Origin: JAVJUS01 sp040220455
GTDB lineage: Bacteria > Pseudomonadota > Alphaproteobacteria > DSM-16000 > Inquilinaceae
Reading direction: 5' to 3'
Length of the DNA: 64,000 bases
NCBI GenBank assembly: GCA_040220455.1
Contig: JAVJUS010000074.1
Span: 12,595-76,594, forward strand
The position numbers and the translations under genes were made by a program. A model generated the notes under the pieces. It had not been told where the DNA came from. It did no database searches and was given only the letters and a program-made list of their open reading frames with translations. Shown here piece after piece: positions 1 through 8,286 of this stretch; the first letter of the stretch is position 1; every line of letters starts with the position of its first letter.

Positions 1-764
1 GTCGGGAAGGTGTTGGTCGAGTAGCGCTGGTGATAGATCGCGAAGTTCGACACGAACCGCTCGTCGAGCAGGTCCGGGTAGAAGGCGGTCAGCTGCTCGG
101 CCAGGAACATCCCCTTGTAGATGATCGACCGGCAGGACAGCGACGCCATGTAGAACTCCGCCAGCCCCTCGGCCTTGGCCGCCTTCTCGCAGCGCCGGCG
201 GATGACGTAGAGGTCACGCTCCAGCACCTCCTCGGGCACGCCGCGGGGGTTGCCGACCATGATCTGCTCGATCTCGGGCCGGGTCGCGTTGGCCTTTTCG
301 CCGATCACGTCGACGCTGACCGGCACCTGGCGCCAGCCGTAGATGTAGTAGCCGAGCTTGAGGATCTCCGTCTCGACGATGCAGCGGCAGCGCTCCTGCC
401 CGTCGAGATCCGTGCGCGGCAGGAAGACCATGCCGACGGAGACCGGGCCCGCCATCGGCTCGTGGCCGGCGCGGCGGACATGCTCGCGGAAGAACTCCTG
501 CGGAATCTGGACATGGATACCCGCGCCGTCGCCGGTCTTGCCGTCGGCGTCGACCGCGCCGCGATGCCAGACGGCCTGCAGGGCCTGGATCGCCGCCTGG
601 ACGACCTCGCGCCGGGGCTGGCCGTCGAGCGCGGCGATGAAGCCGACGCCACAGGCATCGTGCTCGTCGGCCGGATCGTAGGCGCCGGCCGCGGTCAGGG
701 CGTCGCGGTTGGCTTCGTACTCGGCGACGAAGCGCTGTCCGGCGTCGCGGATCGTGTCGGTCAT
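1..764 (-). CDS. gltB: Glutamate synthase (NADPH) large subunit, N-terminal part, truncated by window edge
   Basis: Large subunit of glutamate synthase, which transfers the amide nitrogen of glutamine to 2-oxoglutarate. About 254 N-terminal residues are present; the gene continues past the left edge. The glutaminase (class II amidotransferase) domain is clear: DEHDACGVGF holds the expected nucleophile at Cys38, which in this family becomes the N-terminus after propeptide removal, followed by the WHRGA and GDGAGI segments and NFAIYHQRYSTNTFP near the edge. The start is the ATG at 764, about 37 residues before the Cys as usual. It lies 35 nt downstream of the GST gene and is last in a run beginning with gltD, so both subunits are probably co-transcribed despite the two genes between them. 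Confidence 0.95.
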   Translation of the reverse strand, partial: MTDTIRDAGQRFVAEYEANRDALTAAGAYDPADEHDACGVGFIAALDGQPRREVVQAAIQALQAVWHRGAVDADGKTGDGAGIHVQIPQEFFREHVRRAGHEPMAGPVSVGMVFLPRTDLDGQERCRCIVETEILKLGYYIYGWRQVPVSVDVIGEKANATRPEIEQIMVGNPRGVPEEVLERDLYVIRRRCEKAAKAEGLAEFYMASLSCRSIIYKGMFLAEQLTAFYPDLLDERFVSNFAIYHQRYSTNTFP

Positions 765-799
765 GGCGAGGCCTCCGGCGGAAGACGGATGATCGTCGG

Positions 800-1462
800 T
801 CATGCGCCCGCGGCCTCGGCCGGGGCGCCGGTGGCGGGCGGGGACTCCCAGCCGCCGTCATGGGTGATCGGCACATGGCCGGGCAGCGCGGCGAAGCGCG
901 CGCACCAGGCCTGCACCGCGGGGTAGGGATCGAGCGGGATGTCGCCCTCGTGCGCCACATGGGTGTAGGCGTAGAGCGCGATGTCGGCGATCGTCGGACG
1001 GTCGCCGACCAGCCAGTCGCGCCCGGCGAGCCTGTCCTCCAGCACCTGCAGCGCGGCGCGCCCCTTTTCCCGGCGCTCGGCCAGCTCGGCCGGCTTGTGG
1101 TCGCCCGGGGGCAGACCGTGCTGCACCCAGTTGCGCACCACGGCGACATAGGGCTCGTGGCTGTACTGCTCGAAGAACAGCCACTGCAGGACGTCGGCCC
1201 GCGCGTCCGGGTCGGCCGGCAGGAAGGGCGTGCCTTCCGCGAACCGGACCAGGATCGCGCCGCTCTCCCACAGCGTCCGGCCGCCCTCGAACTCGACCGT
1301 CGGCACCCGGCCGTTCGGGTTGAGCGCCAGGAACGCCGGCGTGCGCGTCTCGCCGGCGTCCAGGTCGTACTCGACCCGGCGGAACGGCACGCCGGTCATC
1401 CGCAGAAGCAGGCGCACCTTGTAGCCGTTGCCGGAATGCAGGCTGTCATGAAGCGTGAGCAT
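800..1462 (-). CDS. Glutathione S-transferase family protein
   Basis: A 220-residue GST-fold protein. The N-terminal thioredoxin-like domain begins LTLHDSLHSGNGYKVRLLL, with a Ser in the usual catalytic position. NPNGRVPTVEFEGG supplies the cis-Pro region and LWESGAIL the glutamyl-binding Ser. The C-terminal helical domain contains DWLVGDRPTIADIALYAYTHVAHEG, the conserved N-capping/hydrophobic staple region. Substrate is unknown; most such proteins detoxify electrophiles or act as thiol reductases. Start is the ATG at 1462, only 8 nt after the DUF29 gene, implying translational linkage in the gltD-to-gltB run. Nothing in the sequence ties it to glutamate synthesis. Confidence 0.9.
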   Translation of the reverse strand: MLTLHDSLHSGNGYKVRLLLRMTGVPFRRVEYDLDAGETRTPAFLALNPNGRVPTVEFEGGRTLWESGAILVRFAEGTPFLPADPDARADVLQWLFFEQYSHEPYVAVVRNWVQHGLPPGDHKPAELAERREKGRAALQVLEDRLAGRDWLVGDRPTIADIALYAYTHVAHEGDIPLDPYPAVQAWCARFAALPGHVPITHDGGWESPPATGAPAEAAGA

Positions 1463-1470
1463 GGCGGGGG

Positions 1471-2307
1471 TCACCTGGCTCGGGTCTCGGGGAGGAAGTC
1501 GTCGTCGAGGATCTGCGCGATCGTCCACGGGCAGTCCTCGGGGAAGGTCTCCAGCGGGAGGCCGGTCTCCGTGGCGGCATAGCCGCGGGCGTCCGCGTAG
1601 CAGTCGGCGACGGCCTCGGCCGACGCCTCCGGACGGCCCGGCCTCAGCGCCAGGCTCGGGCTCTTCCTCGCGATGCGGGCGAGCTGACGGCGCGAATCCA
1701 GGATCGTCAGCCGCCAACTCCGCGTCCGACGACGCGGCTGGGACTGCCACTTCAAGAGATGATGGAGCAGGCGGACGAGCTGGCTGTCGCGCGCGTTCTC
1801 CTGACTGCGTCCCAAGCTCTCCAGCTCCTCCGCCACGTTCGGCAGATCGAGCGCGTTGACCCCCTCTTCTCGCGCCAGCCTCCCCTGCTCGGCCGCCCAG
1901 GCGGCCAGATCGATGTCGTAGTCGGTCGAAAGGTCGATCCGACGCGGCGCCGCCCCCCCGGCGTCGAGCGCCACGGCCTCCGGCGTCACGCGATGGACCG
2001 TCGTCGCGCCGTCCACCTCGGCCACCACGTCGACCGAGTCCGGCGTCTGCCGCCTCGGGGTCAGTCGGCGCGCATCGCCCGCGACGCCGAGCACGACCGT
2101 GTAGGCTCCGGGCTCCGCCGCTCGCGAGACGGCGACCGGAAAGGCGAGCGCGCCGGCGCGCTTCCACGCCACCAGCAGGCGGCGCAGCCACCAGGGCGCG
2201 GCCGAGCCTTCCTCCCCGAAGCTGCCTAGATCCTCCGAAAAGGTCTCGCGGCTGTTCAGGACGAGGAGCGAGCGCGTTTCGGGGCGCTGGTCGACGGTCG
2301 GGGCCAC
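1471..2307 (-). CDS. DUF29 domain protein with unrecognised N-terminal domain
   Basis: A 278-residue protein. The C-terminal half, from about residue 128, is a typical DUF29 domain: DYDIDLAAWAAEQ, then LPNVAEELESLGRSQ and RLLHHLLKWQSQP. DUF29 proteins are usually about 140-150 residues and of unknown function, so the roughly 125-residue N-terminal part is an extra domain. It includes WWLRRLLVAWKRAGALAFPVAVSR and has the high third-position GC of real coding sequence, but I do not recognise it. The start is the GTG at 2307, 25 nt after gltD; no ATG lies nearer the DUF29 part. It sits between gltD and the GST gene in one transcription unit. Confidence 0.75.
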   Translation of the reverse strand: MAPTVDQRPETRSLLVLNSRETFSEDLGSFGEEGSAAPWWLRRLLVAWKRAGALAFPVAVSRAAEPGAYTVVLGVAGDARRLTPRRQTPDSVDVVAEVDGATTVHRVTPEAVALDAGGAAPRRIDLSTDYDIDLAAWAAEQGRLAREEGVNALDLPNVAEELESLGRSQENARDSQLVRLLHHLLKWQSQPRRRTRSWRLTILDSRRQLARIARKSPSLALRPGRPEASAEAVADCYADARGYAATETGLPLETFPEDCPWTIAQILDDDFLPETRAR

Positions 2308-2332
2308 GGGCGGTCGGCGTCCTCTGCCGGAT

Positions 2333-3784
2333 TCACTCGGCGGCGACGGCCGGGCGCTCGTCGGCGCGCGCCGCCTCCTCCAGATAACGGTGCATCGCCT
2401 CGGCGGCGTCGCGGCCGTCGCGCACGGCCCAGACCACCAGCGAGGCGCCGCGCACGATGTCGCCGGCGGCGAAGACGCCGTCCAGGTTGCTCATCATCGT
2501 GCGGTAGTCGACCCGGATCGTGCCCCAGCGCGTCACCTTGAGCTCCGGGCAGCCGAACAGGCCCGGCAGATCCTCCGGATCGAAGCCGAGCGCCTTGATC
2601 ACGATGTCGGCGTCGAGCTTGAAGTCCGAGCCCTCGATCGGCTGCGGCGTCTGGCGGCCGGTGGCGTCGGGCGTGCCCAGATGCATGCGGTGGGCGCGCA
2701 CGCCGGCGACCTTGCCCTCGCCGTCGAAGCCGTCGGGGGCGGCCTGCCAGATGAACTCGACGCCCTCCTCCTCGGCATTGTTCACCTCGCGCTGGGAGCC
2801 CGGCATGTTCGCCCGGTTGCGGCGGTAGAGGCACTGGACCGAGGTCGCGCCCTGGCGCACGGCCGTGCGCACGCAGTCCATCGCCGTGTCGCCGCCGCCG
2901 ATGACGACGACGCGCTTTCCGTCGGCGTTCAGGCTGCCGTCCTCGAAGGCCGGCACGCTGTCGCCCAGGCCCTTGCGGTTGGAGGCGGTGAGGTACTCGA
3001 GCGCGGGCACCACGTTGTCCAGCCCGACGCCCGGCGCCTTGAGGTCGCGCGCCTTGTAGACGCCGGTCGCGATCAGCACCGCGTCGTGGCGCTCGCGCAG
3101 CTCCTCCAGCGTCGCGTCGCGGCCGACCTCGAACTCGTGGTGGAAGACGACGCCGCCATCGGCCAGCAGGCGATGGCGGCGCTCCACGACCTCCTTCTCC
3201 AGCTTGAAGCTGGGAATGCCGTAGATCATGAGCCCGCCGACCCGGTCGTAGCGGTCGTAGACATGCACGGCATAGCCCTTGCGGCGAAGCTCCTCGGCCG
3301 CCGCCATGCCGGCCGGCCCGGCGCCGACGATGCCGACGGACTGGTCGCGCTCGGCCACCGGGGTCGGCGGCTTGACCCAGCCTTTCTCCCACGCGGTGTC
3401 GGTGATGTACTTCTCCACCGCGCCGATCGTGACGGTGCCGTGGCCCGACTGCTCGATGACGCAGTTGCCCTCGCACAGCCGGTCCTGGGGGCAGATGCGC
3501 CCGCAGATCTCCGGCATGTTGTTGGTCGCGGAGGAGACCTCGTAGGCCTCCTCCAGCCGGCCCTCGGCCGTCAGCATCAGCCAGTCGGGGATGTTGTTGT
3601 GCAGCGGGCAATGGGTCTGGCAGAACGGAATTCCGCACTGGGAGCAGCGCGAGGCCTGCTCTTCCGCCTTGTCGCGCACGTATTCGCCATAGACCTCGTG
3701 CCAGTCGCGCGCGCGCTCGATCGCCGGGCGCTTGGCCGGCATCTCGTGGGCGGTGCGCGTGAACTGCAGCATGCGTTGCGCCAT
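2333..3784 (-). CDS. gltD: Glutamate synthase (NADPH) small subunit
   Basis: The 483-residue beta subunit feeds NADPH electrons through FAD and Fe-S clusters to GltB. The N-terminal cysteine sets are RCSQCGIPFCQTHCP (Cys47, 50, 55, 59) and ICGRICPQDRLCEGNC. The FAD-binding motif GIVGAGPAGMAAAEELRRKG and the NADPH-binding motif VVVIGGGDTAMDC follow, with VFAAGDIVRGASLVVWA closing the FAD site. An in-frame extension upstream is rejected because MAQRMLQFTR matches the family N-terminus; start is the ATG at 3784. It is the first gene of the gltD - DUF29 - GST - gltB run, the reverse of the common gltBD order. The long gap upstream carries a possible operator. Confidence 0.96.
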   Translation of the reverse strand: MAQRMLQFTRTAHEMPAKRPAIERARDWHEVYGEYVRDKAEEQASRCSQCGIPFCQTHCPLHNNIPDWLMLTAEGRLEEAYEVSSATNNMPEICGRICPQDRLCEGNCVIEQSGHGTVTIGAVEKYITDTAWEKGWVKPPTPVAERDQSVGIVGAGPAGMAAAEELRRKGYAVHVYDRYDRVGGLMIYGIPSFKLEKEVVERRHRLLADGGVVFHHEFEVGRDATLEELRERHDAVLIATGVYKARDLKAPGVGLDNVVPALEYLTASNRKGLGDSVPAFEDGSLNADGKRVVVIGGGDTAMDCVRTAVRQGATSVQCLYRRNRANMPGSQREVNNAEEEGVEFIWQAAPDGFDGEGKVAGVRAHRMHLGTPDATGRQTPQPIEGSDFKLDADIVIKALGFDPEDLPGLFGCPELKVTRWGTIRVDYRTMMSNLDGVFAAGDIVRGASLVVWAVRDGRDAAEAMHRYLEEAARADERPAVAAE

Positions 3785-4233
3785 GGTTCCGTCCCTCGTC
3801 CCCGTACTCCGTTTCGGGCGGACGGCGCACCGTCCGCACAGGGCCACCCGCCGTCCCCGACCGGGCGTCCCGCGAGGGGGGCGCTGCCGGATCTCCGGAG
3901 TCTGGGGGAGCCGTCCCGCGCGATCCTGGTCGCCGGGTTTCGTGCGATATACGACGGCAAAGCCCGGAATGCGAGCCTTTTTCGACATCAAGGTCAGATA
4001 TGCTGACCTAGTTTCGTGCCGGCTTGGATGGATTCCATGATTATCGGCCCGCCCGCGCCACCCGCGCCGACGGGATAGTCCCGGAGCGGACCTATCGATC
4101 CGTAGCCCATCGGAGCGCTTGGATCATTGCGTCGGGGCCGGTATAAGCGGCCGACCGTTGCCCGAGGGGCCGCGCCCGCCGGCCCCGCCCCGCGGTCCGC
4201 CCGCCTTCCCCTTCCGATCCCGGTGCGCCGACC
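3785..4233. other. Divergent intergenic region gltD / uppP
   Basis: This 449-nt gap separates divergently transcribed gltD and uppP and must carry both promoters. It is less GC-rich than the genes around 3950-4050. The one clear structure is the inverted repeat at 3991-4009. No small gene with a credible start and ribosome binding site was seen. Confidence 0.6.
3991..4009. promoter_or_regulatory. Inverted repeat, candidate operator upstream of gltD operon
   Basis: AGGTCAG-ATATG-CTGACCT is a perfect 7+7 palindrome with a 5-nt spacer, centred about 216 nt upstream of gltD and 234 nt upstream of uppP. The size fits a dimeric regulator site; which regulator binds is unknown. Function is inferred from symmetry and position only. 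Confidence 0.4.
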
Positions 4234-5031
4234 GTGACCCTGCTCCAGCTCGTCGTTCTCGCCCTCGTCCAGGGCATCACCGAATTCCTGCCGATCAGCT
4301 CGAGCGCCCATCTGGTGCTGGTGCCCTATCTGACCGGCTGGCCGGACCAGGGGTTGATAATCGACGTGGCGGTGCATGTCGGCACGCTTCTGGCCGTCCT
4401 GGTCTATTTCGGACGCGACATCCTCCGCATGCTGGCCGGCGCCGGCGCGCTGCTGCGCGGGAAGATGAAGCCCGGCGGCCGGCTGGCGCTGATCGTCGTC
4501 GTCGCGACGATCCCGGCCGTGATCGCCGGCTTCGTCCTTCACGAGATGGTGCCCGGCGGCATCCGCAATGTCGAGGTGATCGCCTGGACGACGATCGGCT
4601 TCGGCATCCTGCTCTGGATCGCCGACCGCTTCTCGCTGACCGTGCGCAAGGCCGAGGATGTCGGCTGGACCGGCGCGGTCTTCGTCGGCCTGGCCCAGGC
4701 GCTGGCGCTGATCCCGGGGACCAGCCGGTCGGGCATCACGATGACGGCGGCACGCTTCCTGGGGCTGGAGCGGACCGAGGCGGCGCGGCTGTCGCTGCTC
4801 CTGTCGATCCCGACCATCGCCGGGGCGGGGCTGCTCGCCGGCCTCGACCTCGTGGAGACGGGCGACGCGACCCTGACCGGCGACGCCGTGGCCGCCGCGG
4901 CGCTCGCCTTCGTCTCGGCGCTGGTGGCGATCTGGGCGATGATGCGCTGGCTGGGCCGCTCGGGCTTCGGGCCCTTCGTCGTCTACCGCCTGGCCCTGGG
5001 CGCGGTGCTCCTCTTCCTGCTCTACGGCTGA
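4234..5031 (+). CDS. uppP: Undecaprenyl-diphosphate phosphatase
   Basis: A 265-residue polytopic inner-membrane enzyme (UppP/BacA family) that dephosphorylates undecaprenyl diphosphate so the lipid carrier can be reused for peptidoglycan and other surface polymers. The family signature QGITEFLPISSSAHL lies at residues 13-27, and the second signature IPGTSRSGITMTAARFLGLER carries the catalytic Arg/Ser region. Hydrophobic segments alternate along the whole chain and the length is normal. The start is a GTG at 4234. It stands alone, divergent from gltD. Confidence 0.95.
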   Translation: MTLLQLVVLALVQGITEFLPISSSAHLVLVPYLTGWPDQGLIIDVAVHVGTLLAVLVYFGRDILRMLAGAGALLRGKMKPGGRLALIVVVATIPAVIAGFVLHEMVPGGIRNVEVIAWTTIGFGILLWIADRFSLTVRKAEDVGWTGAVFVGLAQALALIPGTSRSGITMTAARFLGLERTEAARLSLLLSIPTIAGAGLLAGLDLVETGDATLTGDAVAAAALAFVSALVAIWAMMRWLGRSGFGPFVVYRLALGAVLLFLLYG

Positions 5032-5155
5032 GGCCGGTCGGGAGCCGGGCCGGGCGGGGCTTTACCCGGGGGCCGCCGGTCGGCTATGGCCAAGGGGCGG
5101 CCGTCGGTCGCCCCGCCCGCCGCCGCCCCGGCTGAACCGAGGATCGGGAGACGCC

Positions 5156-6166
5156 ATGCGCCGCGACCGCACCGCCCCCGCCGGCCCCGTCCACCGCCTG
5201 ACGATCGAGAGCGACGCGCTGGCCGACAATCGGCTGGGCGATCCGGTGGCGCGCGACGTCGATGTCTGGCTCCCCCCCGGCCATGACGGAGGCGGCCTGC
5301 CGCTGCTGGTCGACCTGGCCGGCTTCACCAACAGCGGCCTCGGCCACACGGCCTGGAAGAATTTCGGCGAGACCCTGCCCGAGCGTCTGGACCGGCTGAC
5401 CCATGCCGGCACCCTGCCGCCGGTGGTCGTGGCCTTTCCGGACTGCTTCACGCGGCTGGGCGGCAACCAGTACGTCAACTCCCCCGCCATGGGGCGGTGG
5501 GAGGACTTCCTGGCCGACGACCTGACGGCGGCGGTGGAGGCCCGGTTCCGCTGCGGCGGGACCGGCCGGCGCGGCCTGTTCGGCAAGTCATCGGGCGGCT
5601 ACGGCGCGCTGGTCAACGCCATACGGCGCCCGGACGCCTGGGCGGCGGCGGCGTGCCTGAGCGGGGACTGCGCCTTCGAGCTGTGCTACGGCCCGGAGCT
5701 GCCGGTCGCGCTGCGCGGGCTGGCCCGCCACGGCGGCTCGACGGAAGCCTTCCTGGCCGCCTTCGAGACGGCGAACCGCCGCGGCGGGGAGGAGATCACG
5801 ACCCTGATGATGCTCGCCATGGCGGCGAGCTACGACCCCGATCCGAAGGCGCCCTTCGGCGCGGTCCTGCCGGTCGACCCCTACACGTGCGAGATCCTGC
5901 CGGAGCGCTGGGCCGCCTGGCGCGCCTGGGACCCGCTGCACCTGGCGGCCCGGCACCCGGGCGCGCTGGCCGGCCTGCGCGGCCTGTGGATCGAGTGCGG
6001 CGAGCGCGACGAGTACAACCTCCTCTACGGCGCCCGACGCCTGCACCGCCGGCTCGAGGACCATGGCGTCGCTCACGAGTACCGCGAGTTCCCCGACGGT
6101 CATCTCGGCATCGACTACCGGCTCGACGAAGTCCTGCCCTGGCTGGCCGGGCGGCTGGCGGGCTGA
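5156..6166 (+). CDS. Alpha/beta-hydrolase esterase, esterase D / enterochelin-esterase type
   Basis: A 336-residue alpha/beta hydrolase. The nucleophile elbow is GKSSGGYG, with Ser145 as GxSxG nucleophile. A likely acid follows in ECGERDEYN and the catalytic His in FPDGHLGIDYR near the C-terminus. The overall pattern (WLPPGHDGGGLPLLVDLAGF near the start, then VVVAFPDCFTRLGGNQYVNS) matches the esterase D-like family (putative esterase, DUF-type carbohydrate/thioester esterases). No signal peptide is visible, so it is probably cytoplasmic. It precedes the oxygenase/bicupin gene by 165 nt on the same strand, but a shared pathway is only a guess. Substrate unknown. Confidence 0.85.
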   Translation: MRRDRTAPAGPVHRLTIESDALADNRLGDPVARDVDVWLPPGHDGGGLPLLVDLAGFTNSGLGHTAWKNFGETLPERLDRLTHAGTLPPVVVAFPDCFTRLGGNQYVNSPAMGRWEDFLADDLTAAVEARFRCGGTGRRGLFGKSSGGYGALVNAIRRPDAWAAAACLSGDCAFELCYGPELPVALRGLARHGGSTEAFLAAFETANRRGGEEITTLMMLAMAASYDPDPKAPFGAVLPVDPYTCEILPERWAAWRAWDPLHLAARHPGALAGLRGLWIECGERDEYNLLYGARRLHRRLEDHGVAHEYREFPDGHLGIDYRLDEVLPWLAGRLAG

Positions 6167-6331
6167 CGCAGCCGGCATGCGGCGTCGCGACGGAGCGATC
6201 CGGTGGCGCGGGCTACGCCGTTCGCGCAGTGGCGCCTCTCCCGAACGCCGATAGACTTGGACGGAGTCCGCGGTCCGATGAGCGGTCGGCGGGACGATCG
6301 GGGTCGACGGGCAGCCGGGAGCGGGGGCGAC

Positions 6332-8032
6332 ATGAGGCTCGAGGCAGTCGAGACATCGACCGGGCCGGCGATCGGACCGACATCCGACCCGACCGGCGAT
6401 GCGTCCGTGTTCCACACCCGCGGCTACCTCGACCCGGTGGCGCTGCTCTCTCCCGGCCAGTGCCGATTCCTCGTCGATCACTTCCGCCTCGGCGAGCCCG
6501 AGACGCCGGCGCCCTGGCTCAAGGGCCACGCGGTGACCGACCGCGTCGTCTACGACATCGCGACGACGCCCCGCCTGCTCGATCTCCTGCGCCCGCTGCT
6601 GGGCGAGGACATCGTGCTGTGGGGCGCCAGCTTCGTCGAGCGGCGGCCGGGCCAGGTCCATCACTGGCATGTCGACAAGGAATCCTCGGCGCCGGACCGG
6701 CGCTTCGCCAGCGTCTGGATCGGGCTGCGCGACACCAGCGCCGAGTCCGGCCTGAGCTTCGTCGAGGGATCGCACCGGTTCGCCACGCCCGTGCAGGAGC
6801 GCCACCACGCCGAGAACGGCGGGCAGGGCGAGGCGAGCGACGAGGAGGTGCTGACCTGGGCGCGCGCGCTCGACCCGTCGGCCGCCCTCGTGCGGCCGGA
6901 CGTCCGCGACGGCGACGCGGTCGTCTTCGACGGCCGCATCTGGCACAAGTCGCACAACTGCCGCGATACCGGTGCCCGGCTCGCGCTGCTGCTGCAATAT
7001 GCCGAGGCCGCCGCGACGATCTTCATGCCCGATTTCTCGACGCGCCAGAAATGGCCGTTCAAGTTCAACACGACCGACCGGCCGCCGGTCATCGCGGTCG
7101 CCGGGGAGGGCGACGCCGAGGCGAACCTGGTCGTCCCGCCGCCGCCGACCACCCCCGGGGACGCGCCCTGGATCACGACGGAGACGCGGCCGATCCGGAT
7201 GCCGCTGGCCGACGACCCGCGGTCGGGCTGGCGCAAGCACCCGCTGTTCCACGGCGTGGGCGACAAGCACGACATCCTGACCTGCCACGCCTCCGTCCTG
7301 TCGCCGGGCCAGAGCCCGCATCCGCCGCACAGCCATGCGGAAGAGGAGATCCTGGTCGTCCTCGACGGCGAGGCCGAGCTGCTGATCGGCGACGGCCCCG
7401 ACCCGGACGCCGCGACGATCCACCCCATGCGGCCGGGGATGTTCGTCTACTACCCGGCCTACCGCCACCACAGCCTGCGCAATGCCGGCGAGCGCCCGCT
7501 GACCTATCTGATGTTCAAGTGGCGCGGCACGCCGATCGCGACCGACAGCGTGCTCGGGACCACGATCATCGACCCGGCGCGCCACGCCCCCGACCGACGG
7601 CTGCCGTACCGCAACAGCCTGCTCTTCGAGGGACCGACGAGTTATCTGGGCAAGCTCCACGCCCATGTCTCGGAGGCCGAGCCCGGCGGCGGCTACGATC
7701 CCCACCGCGACGAGCACGACGTGGCGCTCGTCGTCCTGGACGGCGCGATCGAGACGCTGGGCCGCCGGGTCGAGCCGTTCGGCGTGGTCTACTACGCCGG
7801 CGGCGAGCTCCACGGCCTGCGCGGCAAGGGGCCGGGCACCGCGCGCTACCTGGTCTTCGAGTTCCACGCCGCCGACGGCGAGGGCGCCACCCGGGAGAAG
7901 GTGATGGGCGTCCCTCCCACCCTCAGAAACCTCCCCTACCGCCTGGGCCAGGGCCTGCTGCGCCGCTACCCGATCCTGAGCGAGCGCATCCCCCGGCCGG
8001 TGAAAGAGGCCGTGAAGTGGGTGGTGGGGTAG
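6332..8032 (+). CDS. PhyH-type 2-oxoglutarate/Fe(II) oxygenase fused to two cupin domains
   Basis: A 566-residue three-module protein. Residues about 25-235 form a phytanoyl-CoA dioxygenase (PhyH) domain: HHWHVD gives the iron-binding H113-x-D115, DGRIWHKSHN supplies the distal His, and the nearby GAR holds a possible 2-oxoglutarate-binding Arg. Residues about 300-395 form a cupin with HPPHSHAEEE (H333, H335, E339) and a distal RHH. Residues about 435-510 form a second, weaker cupin (PHRDEHD and ELHG). The protein could therefore bind up to three metals. The start ATG at 6332 is preceded by a purine-rich GGGAGCGGGGG; in-frame sequence upstream to 6203 looks non-coding. Substrate unknown; hydroxylation coupled to dioxygenase or isomerase chemistry is inference. 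Confidence 0.85.
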   Translation: MRLEAVETSTGPAIGPTSDPTGDASVFHTRGYLDPVALLSPGQCRFLVDHFRLGEPETPAPWLKGHAVTDRVVYDIATTPRLLDLLRPLLGEDIVLWGASFVERRPGQVHHWHVDKESSAPDRRFASVWIGLRDTSAESGLSFVEGSHRFATPVQERHHAENGGQGEASDEEVLTWARALDPSAALVRPDVRDGDAVVFDGRIWHKSHNCRDTGARLALLLQYAEAAATIFMPDFSTRQKWPFKFNTTDRPPVIAVAGEGDAEANLVVPPPPTTPGDAPWITTETRPIRMPLADDPRSGWRKHPLFHGVGDKHDILTCHASVLSPGQSPHPPHSHAEEEILVVLDGEAELLIGDGPDPDAATIHPMRPGMFVYYPAYRHHSLRNAGERPLTYLMFKWRGTPIATDSVLGTTIIDPARHAPDRRLPYRNSLLFEGPTSYLGKLHAHVSEAEPGGGYDPHRDEHDVALVVLDGAIETLGRRVEPFGVVYYAGGELHGLRGKGPGTARYLVFEFHAADGEGATREKVMGVPPTLRNLPYRLGQGLLRRYPILSERIPRPVKEAVKWVVG

Positions 8033-8286
8033 CGCGCTCGGGCGCATGCCGGAGGGATTTCGGAGCGCCGGAAGCCGTCATGACGGATCGTATCGGCTGT
8101 ATCCCCACCTTCCGGGGGCGTCCGTCCGTTGCTGTCCCGTGCAGGGATCGGCTTGATACTTGATATATTAAACGGCATCGAAACTTTCTACAGATAGCAT
8201 TAAAGATATCAAATTTTGACCCTCATGCGGGCATCGCATCCCGGCTCACGGAATGATGGCCTCAAGAACATCGACAAACAATTTTG
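8033..8286. promoter_or_regulatory. AT-rich upstream region of the hipBA islet
   Basis: This 254-nt gap becomes distinctly AT-rich from about 8150 (TTGATACTTGATATATTAAAC and AAAGATATCAAATTTTGAC), in contrast to the GC-rich DNA before it. That fits a promoter/operator for hipB autoregulation, and marks the left boundary of a compositionally foreign islet. No clean palindrome of the usual HipB operator type was recognised. Confidence 0.45.

Noticed and set aside
5497..8163. An 888-codon frame overlapping the esterase and oxygenase genes
   Set aside because: Arg/Pro/Gly-rich out-of-frame translation spanning two well-supported genes in other frames.
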